Part shown: in pieces, positions 1 to 5,100 of the stretch
Position numbering within the stretch: the stretch's first letter is position 1
How the letters are laid out: each line of letters begins with the position of its first letter
Assembly (NCBI GenBank): GCA_030642635.1
Contig: DAOWNK010000096.1
Span: 1-10,351, forward strand
Direction of reading: 5' to 3'
Length of the DNA: 10,351 nucleotides
DNA from: Pirellulales bacterium
GTDB lineage: Bacteria > Planctomycetota > Planctomycetia > Pirellulales > Thermoguttaceae
The notes under the pieces: generated by a model
Told to the model about the DNA's origin: nothing
Seen by the model: the letters and a program-made list of their open reading frames with translations, nothing else
Database searches by the model: none
Position numbers and translations under genes: made by a program

Positions 1-255
1 AGAAAATTCTACCGAGGACGCGGCTGTGCAAGATGCAACAACACGGGCTTTAAGGGCCGAATCGGACTGTTCGAGTTCATGACCATAAACGATCAGATTC
101 GAGACCTGGTCAACCAGGGGTCCTCGACCGATAAAATTCGCGACGCCGGAATGCAAACCGGGATGCACCAGTTGCGCACCTCCGGGCTGGAAAAAGTTTA
201 CTCGGGAGTTACCACCATCGAGGAAGTTATCCGCGAAACGGTTAGTGAAGCGTAG
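1..255 (+). CDS. gspE: GspE/PilB-family secretion ATPase, C-terminal end (5' partial)
   Basis: The frame is open from base 1 to a TAG at 253-255 and gives the last 84 residues of a type II secretion / type IV pilus assembly ATPase. This hexameric cytoplasmic motor drives pseudopilus or pilus extension through the GspF platform. What is visible is the second half of the zinc-binding tetracysteine motif (CARC, codons 9-12), followed by NNTGFKGRIGLFEFM, the usual GspE/PilB continuation. The C-terminal helices end with SGVTTIEEVIRETVSEA, which matches the family ending (VTTxEEVxR). The Walker boxes and the first CxxC pair would lie before the window. It is the first gene of the tract and gspF follows after 168 bases. 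Whether it is GspE or PilB cannot be decided from this fragment. The family call is firm. Confidence 0.93.
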   Translation, partial: RKFYRGRGCARCNNTGFKGRIGLFEFMTINDQIRDLVNQGSSTDKIRDAGMQTGMHQLRTSGLEKVYSGVTTIEEVIRETVSEA

Positions 256-260
256 GGATT

Positions 261-289
261 GGGGGCTAGGGGCCAGGGGCTAGGGGCCA
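261..289 (+). repeat. 14-bp tandem duplication forming a canonical G-quadruplex motif
   Basis: The 14-mer GGGGCTAGGGGCCA occurs twice, perfectly, at 262-275 and 276-289. It places four runs of at least four G (261-265, 269-272, 276-279, 283-286) three bases apart, a G4-N3 pattern, on the coding strand six bases after the gspE stop. The pattern is seen directly. Any folding in DNA or RNA is inferred. Confidence 0.85.
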
Positions 290-317
290 GTTGAATTAGG
301 GGCAGAATGGATATCAA

Positions 318-406
318 CACAGTGGCACCGGCGTCCCGCCGGTGTGGTGGGGCGCGTGACAACGCCTACATTTGTATTCCACCGGCGAGACGCCGGTGCC
401 ACTGTG
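318..406. repeat. Long inverted repeat with palindromic arms between gspE and gspF
   Basis: The arms at 318-344 and 380-406 are 27 nt each and match at 26 of 27 positions as reverse complements, around a 35-nt loop. Each arm contains its own 8-bp palindrome (CACCGGCG / CGCCGGTG), so the whole could fold as one long stem or as two smaller hairpins. There is no T-run after it, so it does not look like an intrinsic terminator. It resembles GTGGCACCGGCG-type intergenic repeats I recall from planctomycete genomes (memory, not searched). It ends five bases before the gspF ribosome binding site and would lie in the gspF leader transcript. Confidence 0.9.
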
Positions 407-411
407 ATAAC

Positions 412-416
412 AGGAG
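412..416 (+). promoter_or_regulatory. Ribosome binding site of gspF
   Basis: AGGAG stands seven bases before the ATG at 424. It favours that start over the in-frame ATG at 307, which would translate the inverted repeat. The upstream ATG also has a G-rich stretch (AGGGG, 298-302) nearby, but the family's conserved N-terminus begins at 424. Confidence 0.8.
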
Positions 417-423
417 CAAAACC

Positions 424-1755
424 ATGCCGATTTTTCAATACGAAGCGATGGACGCCACCGGCCAGGAAGTAAAAAGCTCGGTCGAAGCGCCCAGCCAGGA
501 CGAAGCACAGGCGATTATCCGCCAGAGCGGTTACTTCGTCACAAAAATAACCGTCAAAAGGGGCCGACGCGGTGCCGCCGAAAAGAAAACTACCAAAAAT
601 AAAGGCAAAACCTTTGCACTGGGTGGTGTGAAAATGAAGACCCTGACCGTCTTCACGCGCCAACTGTCGATACTGCAAGACGCAGGGCTGCCGATACTGC
701 GCAGCCTGAAAATACTCGAAGGACAGTCGAAACCCGGCGCACTGAAAAACTCGCTTATCGACGTCTGCGAGGAGATCGAGGGCGGGGCCACGCTCTCCGA
801 GGCCATGGCGAAATCGCCAAAGGCGTTCAACCGGCTATACGTCAATATGATAAAAGCCGGCGAGGCAGGCGGTGCACTCGAGGTCATCCTGCGACGGCTG
901 GCCGAGTTCCAGGAACGCGCCGAATCGCTCAAGCGAAAGGTCAAAGGCGCAATGGTGTATCCGGTAACGGTCGTTACCTTCGCCATCTGCATTCTGGTGT
1001 TCATCATGTTGAAGATCGTGCCGTCGTTCGTCAAGATATTCGCCGATTTCGACGCCGAGTTGCCGGCGATGACACAGGTGCTTATCGTCATGTCGAATTT
1101 TGTGGGCAGCTACTGGTGGACTCTGCCGTTGTTTCCCATATCGATTTGGCTGTTTGTGAAGATGGTGCGAAAATTCCCGCCCGGCAGGATGGGATGGGAC
1201 CTGTTCATCATAAAAATGCCCATCTTCGGACAGCTTGTCGAAAAGAACATCATCGCCCGAACCATGCGAACGCTCGGAACGCTGGTGGCCAGCGGAGTGC
1301 CGATCCTCGAAGCACTGTACATCACCAAAGAAACCTCCGGCAACGCGGTCTTCGAGCGGCTGTACTCGAAGGTGCACGACTCGATCCGCGAAGGTGAAAC
1401 CATCGCACTGCCGATGAAAGAAAACGCAAAGGCGCCGTTCCACCCCGTCGCGCTGTTCTTCTGGTTCATGTTCATCGCCGGACCGCTCGGAATGTTGCTG
1501 TACCTGACAAAACTCAACCAGCCGATTCTCGACGACATGGTAATCAACATGGTCGACGTCGGCGAGGAGACCGGCGAGTTGGATACCATGCTGTACAAGG
1601 TCGCCGATACCTACGACGAAGAGGTCGCCGTGCTCACCGAAAGCCTGATGAGCCTGATGGAACCGCTGATGATCATCTGCCTGGGCATGATGGTCGGGTT
1701 CATCGTCATCGCACTGTTCCTGCCGCTTATCAGTTTGATTCAGAAACTAACGTAA
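424..1755 (+). CDS. gspF: GspF/PilC inner-membrane platform protein
   Basis: This 443-residue polytopic protein couples the GspE/PilB ATPase to pseudopilin assembly in the inner membrane. The start at 424 gives the family N-terminus MPIFQYEAMDATGQEV. The first T2SSF domain runs from about residue 72 (TVFTRQLSILQDAGLP) to a membrane segment near 178-200. A second membrane segment lies near 228-246. The second T2SSF domain starts near 275 (IIARTMRTLGTLVASGVP), carries the hallmark VGEETGELDTML (379-390), and ends in a final membrane helix near 412-437. The family is usually about 400 residues. The excess is partly a charged linker (about 46-65) and partly an insert at about 342-371, VALFFWFMFIAGPLGMLLYL and ten more residues, which breaks the second domain just before the conserved MVINMVDVGEETG. 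Genes on both sides belong to the same machine. The family call is very secure; GspF versus PilC is not resolved. Confidence 0.96.
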   Translation: MPIFQYEAMDATGQEVKSSVEAPSQDEAQAIIRQSGYFVTKITVKRGRRGAAEKKTTKNKGKTFALGGVKMKTLTVFTRQLSILQDAGLPILRSLKILEGQSKPGALKNSLIDVCEEIEGGATLSEAMAKSPKAFNRLYVNMIKAGEAGGALEVILRRLAEFQERAESLKRKVKGAMVYPVTVVTFAICILVFIMLKIVPSFVKIFADFDAELPAMTQVLIVMSNFVGSYWWTLPLFPISIWLFVKMVRKFPPGRMGWDLFIIKMPIFGQLVEKNIIARTMRTLGTLVASGVPILEALYITKETSGNAVFERLYSKVHDSIREGETIALPMKENAKAPFHPVALFFWFMFIAGPLGMLLYLTKLNQPILDDMVINMVDVGEETGELDTMLYKVADTYDEEVAVLTESLMSLMEPLMIICLGMMVGFIVIALFLPLISLIQKLT

Positions 1756-1785
1756 TTCAAACTCAAACTGCAACTATTCATGGGA

Positions 1786-1871
1786 ATGGAACCACAGATT
1801 AACACAGATGAACACTGATAAGCACAGGCTTTTCTTCATCTGTGTTTATCTGTGTTCATCTGTGGTTCCAT
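1786..1871. repeat. Inverted repeat of the ACCACAGAT/AACAC type, copy 1
   Basis: Perfect 14-bp arms (ATGGAACCACAGAT at 1786-1799 and its reverse complement at 1858-1871) enclose further imperfect pairing built from AACACAGAT-like units. It fills the gap between gspF and the first prepilin and ends 20 bases before the next ribosome binding site. A second copy of the same family lies at 6191-6288. Such repeats are common between genes in planctomycetes and some other phyla (recalled, not searched). No terminator T-run follows. Confidence 0.88.
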
Positions 1872-1891
1872 CTTCCTTTTGCAGAACACAT

Positions 1892-1896
1892 AGGAG
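1892..1896 (+). promoter_or_regulatory. Ribosome binding site selecting the GTG start of the first prepilin
   Basis: AGGAG is eight bases before GTG 1905. The frame is also open upstream to an ATG at 1842, but that ATG lies inside the inverted repeat and has no such site. Confidence 0.8.
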
Positions 1897-1904
1897 AAAC
1901 GAAA

Positions 1905-2897
1905 GTGAACACCACCCAAAAACCACCCCGACACGGCTTCACGCTGGTCGAAATGCTCGCGGTGGTCGTGATTATTGCGATCCTGGCCGCGTTGATAACC
2001 GCCGCAGCCATCGCCGCACGCCGACGTGCCAAAATCGCCGTGGTCGGCATGGAAATAAACCAACTCGACATGGCGCTTAAAGCCTACAAAGAAAAATTCG
2101 GCGACTACCCGCCCGATTTCTGGGGCGTTAACCATCCTACTGACGCAACCATACGGGACAACGCCAGGACGGCCGTGATTCGCCATCTGCGCAAGGCATT
2201 TCCGCGATACACGCCAGGGGTACCAAGTGGTACTACAGGAACGCCTTGGCAGAGGCTTCAAGGTGATATCTGCTCTGCGCCCGGCACCTTCAATATTGAC
2301 AACCTCGATCCTGCCGCAGCAATGGTCTTTTGTCTTGGCGGACTACCCGAAGCAGCCGGCTCTACCAATTTGATAGGTTTTAGCGCTAATCCTACCGATC
2401 CGTTCGACCCGGGCGAAGACCAGGATCGCAACTGGGATCTCACCCCAGCCGCAGACCTCAATGGAAACAATATAATCGACCGTGGTAGTCGTCTGCCATT
2501 GCTGTTCGAGTTTGACCAGACTCGTCTCGTGGACCTAAACAGCAATAATGTAATTACATATCATCCCGCAACCGGCGGCAGCAACGCCCCGTATGTGTAC
2601 TTCAGGCCCAGACTGGTGCTGGGACGGCAAGAATACGGCATGCTTAACAGCACCCCTGTGTTCGTAATTGCCAACTACGGCAACTGCATTCCTTACCTCG
2701 CTTCACCTGCGGCCGTGCGAAATTGGAACAACCCAAGGTCATTCCAAATCATCTCGGCCGGGATGGACGGCATATATTACAACGGCACATCGCCGCTTAA
2801 CTATCGCGACACGCAGTCGGGAACAAACTTTTCCGCCGCCGACTACGACAACCAAACCAACTTCTGCCGGGGCACGCTCGAGGACGAACTGCCATGA
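1905..2897 (+). CDS. GspG-like type IV prepilin / pseudopilin
   Basis: The predicted product is 330 residues from the GTG start. It has a short basic leader MNTTQKPPRHG (11 residues), a prepilin peptidase site G11|F12, Glu at +5 (E16), and a hydrophobic helix at about 12-33. Next comes MEINQLDMALKAYKEKFGDYP, the GspG-type amphipathic segment ending in a YP motif. The globular part contains CLGGLPEAAGS (143-153), a motif I associate with planctomycete pseudopilins, and two Asp/Asn-rich loops, DLNGNNIID (184-192) and DLNSNNVIT (210-218), that resemble calcium-binding loops. A GspG-like SAGMDG (284-289) lies near the C-terminus. GspG major pseudopilins are usually about 140 residues, so this one is more than twice the normal size. 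It follows gspF and overlaps the next gene by four bases. It is probably the major or a minor pseudopilin; the exact role is uncertain. Confidence 0.9.
   Translation: MNTTQKPPRHGFTLVEMLAVVVIIAILAALITAAAIAARRRAKIAVVGMEINQLDMALKAYKEKFGDYPPDFWGVNHPTDATIRDNARTAVIRHLRKAFPRYTPGVPSGTTGTPWQRLQGDICSAPGTFNIDNLDPAAAMVFCLGGLPEAAGSTNLIGFSANPTDPFDPGEDQDRNWDLTPAADLNGNNIIDRGSRLPLLFEFDQTRLVDLNSNNVITYHPATGGSNAPYVYFRPRLVLGRQEYGMLNSTPVFVIANYGNCIPYLASPAAVRNWNNPRSFQIISAGMDGIYYNGTSPLNYRDTQSGTNFSAADYDNQTNFCRGTLEDELP
2880..2884 (+). promoter_or_regulatory. Ribosome binding site of the second prepilin, inside the upstream gene
   Basis: GAGGA is nine bases before the ATG at 2894, which overlaps the upstream TGA as ATGA. 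This favours the far-upstream start and translational coupling. The GTG codons at 3074 and 3086, closer to the cleavage site, have no such site; their upstream sequence is C/T-rich repeat. Confidence 0.65.
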
Positions 2898-4036
2898 GCA
2901 CCCGAATATCACGCAAAGACGCAAAGTCGCAAAGACACAACCCGTTTAGCCGCCCGGCTTGCCGGGCGCGGCCCGGGCGTTCGGCCGCTCCACGCGCCGT
3001 GCAAGCACGACGGCTAAACAGCCCTGCCGCCTACCGCCTACCGCCTTCCCCCTTCGCGCCTTTGCGCCTTTGCGTGAAACATCGCGTGAAACGCGGCTTT
3101 ACATTAGTCGAATTATTGGTCACGGTAACGATCATTGCGATCCTGGCCGGCGTCGTACTGGCCGCACTGAACGCCGCACGCCAAACCGCCCGCCAGGCGA
3201 AAACAAAAGCCACCATCGCAAAACTCGACCAGGTCATCATGCGCCGCTACGATTCGTACATGACACGACGTGTGCCGATAAGCACCAGCGGAATGAATCC
3301 ATATGATGCTGCTGAAGCACGATTGGACGCCATACGCGACCTTATGCGGATGGAAATGCCGGAACGTTGGAATGATATCAACAATCCACCGATTTCTTTT
3401 CCATGGGGAAGTGTTCCACAACCTGCGGTACATTGCATTTATTATCAGCAATACAATACCGCCTTCACTAGATACGGTGCAAATTTGGTTGCGAGATTTG
3501 GCCCGGCGGAATGCCTTTACATGATCGTCTCGACCTGCGGGGGCGACGCTATGGAAAATTTCAGCCAGAGCGAAATCGGTGACATTGATGGTGATGGATT
3601 GCCAGAGTTTCTTGATGGTTGGGGACATCCGATTATGTTTTTGCGCTGGGCACCAGGATTTACCGGCGAATCAGCCGTTCAAATCGGCTGTCCGATCACA
3701 AGCCATGATCCATTCGATGCACGCAATATCGATGATGGCCAGAACACATTCTATGGTGGTACGGACATTAGACCCAATGCCTATCACCTGATCCCGTTGA
3801 TCTACTCCGCCGGACCCGACGGAAAAATCGTCGTTGATGATAACGGAATTCCACAGCTACAAGGGCTTGGATTGGTAATAGATGACGAGAACATTACAAA
3901 CGGCTATTTTTACGGCATTCATTTATCGCCTCCAGAACCATTTAGTCCATATGCTCGAAATAGTCTTATCGGAGCACCCGACGGGACCGGCGACCACTAC
4001 GACAACATCCACAACCACCGAATCGAGGCGCGGTAA
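2894..4036 (+). CDS. Prepilin with a 68-residue repeat-encoded leader, GspG-like C-terminus
   Basis: The product is 380 residues from ATG 2894. The mature N-terminus is G68|FTLVELLV, with Glu at +5 (E73) and a hydrophobic helix at about 69-90. Before it lies an unusual leader translated from three repeats: ISRKDAKSQR (left arm), an Arg/Pro-rich middle, then YRLPPSPFAPLRLCV (heptamers and right arm). GTG 3074 would give a normal 8-residue leader (VKHRVKRG) but has no ribosome binding site, so the start is truly ambiguous. The mature part has RLDAIRDLMRMEMPERW (143-159), which I associate with planctomycete pseudopilins. It also has a calcium-loop-like DIDGDGLPEF followed by DGWGHP (230-246), recalling the DPWGxP of GspG, and SAGPDGK (305-311), a GspG C-terminal signature. 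The middle (about 3300-3950) has lower GC than its ends; bases 3361-3420 are about 43%. A second GspG-type pseudopilin is the best call. Confidence 0.85.
   Translation: MSTRISRKDAKSQRHNPFSRPACRARPGRSAAPRAVQARRLNSPAAYRLPPSPFAPLRLCVKHRVKRGFTLVELLVTVTIIAILAGVVLAALNAARQTARQAKTKATIAKLDQVIMRRYDSYMTRRVPISTSGMNPYDAAEARLDAIRDLMRMEMPERWNDINNPPISFPWGSVPQPAVHCIYYQQYNTAFTRYGANLVARFGPAECLYMIVSTCGGDAMENFSQSEIGDIDGDGLPEFLDGWGHPIMFLRWAPGFTGESAVQIGCPITSHDPFDARNIDDGQNTFYGGTDIRPNAYHLIPLIYSAGPDGKIVVDDNGIPQLQGLGLVIDDENITNGYFYGIHLSPPEPFSPYARNSLIGAPDGTGDHYDNIHNHRIEAR
2944..3019. repeat. GTTTAGCCG ... CGGCTAAAC inverted repeat, copy 1
   Basis: Perfect 9-bp ends (GTTTAGCCG at 2944-2952, CGGCTAAAC at 3011-3019) flank a very GC-rich interior with its own hairpin (CGCCCGGC at 2951-2958 with GCCGGGCG at 2961-2968). 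It is nested inside the ACGCAAAG-type repeat. A related element with the same TTTAGC/GCTAAA ends lies at 4081-4138. Confidence 0.82.
3027..3054 (+). repeat. Heptamer tract (four units) in the second prepilin leader
   Basis: Four consecutive 7-nt units: CCGCCTA, CCGCCTA, CCGCCTT, CCCCCTT. They encode the YRLPPSPF part of the leader if translation starts at 2894. They belong to the same family as the tracts at 4145-4172 and 5161-5216. Confidence 0.85.
4025..4028 (+). promoter_or_regulatory. Weak ribosome binding site of the third prepilin
   Basis: GAGG is nine bases before ATG 4038 and lies within the last codons of the upstream gene, whose TAA ends one base before this ATG. Confidence 0.45.
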
Positions 4037-4037
4037 C

Positions 4038-5099
4038 ATGAGATACAAGCCCTCGGAGATCGGTTGTCGGTGGTCAGTGTCGTTTAGCCCCGGCGTCCAC
4101 GCCGGGAACGCACGCCGCGAGGACGCGGCGGCTAAACGATCCTTCCCCCTTCCCCCTTCCCCCTTCCACCTTGGCGTGACGCTGATCGAAATGCTGATTG
4201 TCATTGCGATAATTGCGATCCTGGCGGTTGCCGGCGCAAGGACAATGCAGCCGGCGCTGGAGGGCAGACGAATCCGCGAGGCGGCCCGGGCGGTAAACGT
4301 CTACCTCGGCGTCGCGCGAAACCACGCACTGGCCACCGGCCGGCCCTGCGGCGTGCTGATCCGACGGTTCCCCGGGCTGGAAGAATGCAGCATGGTGCTC
4401 GAACAGGTCGAGCAACCGGCGCCATACGGCGGCGATACGATCGGTGCAACGGCACAGTTGCAGATCGGCTCTATAGCAGGTGGTTTTGCCCCAGTATCGG
4501 CTACTTTTACACCGGCAATTAGTACTGCACTAGTCCAAGAAGGCGATCTGGTGCAGTTCAACCACCAGGGACCGTTTTACGAGGTAGCACCGGGTGGTGT
4601 TCCAACTGGTGCTACAACTACATTGCTGACACTTCGAATAAACGTCAGCCAGGGACAGATATTACCTTGGCCGAGCGGACCGCTGTCCGACCCAGTGCCG
4701 TACAAGATATTTCGCCGTCCGACCAAAACGGCCGTCGGGCCGTTGCAGTTGCCCACCGGTACGGTGATCGATTTGCTATACTCGGGCACTGAACCATCGC
4801 CAACCACCATACGTGCGTTTGGTATCTCGAAGGATATCTACATTATGTTTTCACCAAACGGATCGGTGGACCGGCTCTACTCGGCGAATATTAACGGTCG
4901 GGTAGTCAACCCGATCTTTCTGCTAATCGGCAAGCGGGAGAATATCCCAGACGTTCCTAATTGGTCGGACTTCACAAATCTCTGGATTGCAATCAACCCG
5001 CAAACCGGGCTGATAACCACCGCCGAAGTCGCCTCCGATAGCAGCATAGACGACTCGCGCGACTTCGCCCGGCAGGCACAAAGCATGGGAGGGCGGTGA
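4038..5099 (+). CDS. GspH/FimT-like prepilin with a 46-residue repeat-encoded leader
   Basis: The product is 353 residues from ATG 4038, one base after the upstream stop. The predicted cleavage is G46|V47 in HLGVTLIEML, with Glu at +5 (E51) and a hydrophobic helix at about 47-67. It continues with REAARAVNVYLGVARNHALA, the segment typical of GspH/FimT minor pseudopilins. The C-terminal half has PTGTVIDLLYSG and IMFSPNGSVDRLY, which fit GspH-type beta-strands, and the protein ends FARQAQSMGGR. GspH is usually about 170-200 residues, so this is long. The leader comes from a GC-rich inverted repeat and a heptamer tract. The only alternative in-frame start before the cleavage site is GTG 4077, which still lies before the repeats, so translation must pass through them. 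The downstream gene begins one base after the stop. It likely forms part of the pseudopilus tip or shaft. Confidence 0.88.
   Translation: MRYKPSEIGCRWSVSFSPGVHAGNARREDAAAKRSFPLPPSPFHLGVTLIEMLIVIAIIAILAVAGARTMQPALEGRRIREAARAVNVYLGVARNHALATGRPCGVLIRRFPGLEECSMVLEQVEQPAPYGGDTIGATAQLQIGSIAGGFAPVSATFTPAISTALVQEGDLVQFNHQGPFYEVAPGGVPTGATTTLLTLRINVSQGQILPWPSGPLSDPVPYKIFRRPTKTAVGPLQLPTGTVIDLLYSGTEPSPTTIRAFGISKDIYIMFSPNGSVDRLYSANINGRVVNPIFLLIGKRENIPDVPNWSDFTNLWIAINPQTGLITTAEVASDSSIDDSRDFARQAQSMGGR
4081..4138. repeat. CGTTTAGC ... GCTAAACG inverted repeat, copy 2
   Basis: The 8-bp ends at 4081-4088 and 4131-4138 are perfect reverse complements. Inside are two strong hairpins: CCCGGCGT (4089-4096) with ACGCCGGG (4099-4106), and CGCCGCG (4113-4119) with CGCGGCG (4124-4130). 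The three-stem design is transposon- or REP-like. It is read in frame as FSPGVHAGNARREDAAAKR in the third prepilin leader. It shares its end sequence with the element at 2944-3019. Confidence 0.87.
4145..4172 (+). repeat. Heptamer tract CCCCCTT x3 plus CCACCTT in the third prepilin leader
   Basis: Three perfect CCCCCTT units (4145-4165) and one variant (4166-4172) end one base before the second base of the cleavage-site glycine codon (4173-4175). They encode FPLPPSPFHL. Bases 4141-4167 are an uninterrupted pyrimidine run. Confidence 0.9.
5087..5093 (+). promoter_or_regulatory. Strong ribosome binding site of the fourth prepilin
   Basis: GGGAGGG lies seven bases before ATG 5101, inside the end of the upstream gene. 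There is no other in-frame start codon between 5101 and the prepilin cleavage site, so this site fixes the start ahead of the heptamer repeats. Confidence 0.82.
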
Positions 5100-5100
5100 G

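Larger units (their letters stand above)
2909..3077. repeat. Inverted repeat of the ACGCAAAG type inside the prepilin leader
   Basis: The arms at 2909-2930 and 3056-3077 are 22 nt and pair at 20 of 22 positions (units ACGCAAAG / CTTTGCGT). They enclose a second, GC-rich inverted repeat and a heptamer tract. The element starts 15 bases after the start codon and ends 20 bases before the codon for the mature Phe. It is translated without a stop. Confidence 0.85.

Noticed and set aside
318..406. Rho-independent terminator between gspE and gspF
   Set aside because: The stem is strong but no T-run follows either arm, and the downstream gene belongs to the same machine.
307..423. In-frame N-terminal extension of gspF starting at ATG 307
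   Set aside because: It would translate the inverted repeat, the conserved family N-terminus starts at 424, and a good AGGAG lies before 424. It remains a minor alternative because AGGGG precedes ATG 307.
314..508. Reverse-strand ORF with GTGVSPV / TGGTPVP peptides
   Set aside because: The peptides are the translation of the palindromic repeat, and the ORF overlaps the gspF start on the opposite strand. It is not a gene.
835..1443. Long reverse-strand ORF (202 codons) opposite gspF
   Set aside because: It lies entirely antisense to a well-conserved gspF, shows no recognisable family, and has a composition typical of a shadow frame in GC-rich DNA.
1808..2080. Forward ORF starting inside the inverted repeat and running into the first prepilin in another frame
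   Set aside because: It is translated from the repeat and then shadows the GspG-like gene out of frame. Such ORFs are a known artefact of this repeat type.
2909..3077. CRISPR array
   Set aside because: The repeated units are 7-10 bp, contiguous or inverted, with no regular spacers and no cas genes nearby.
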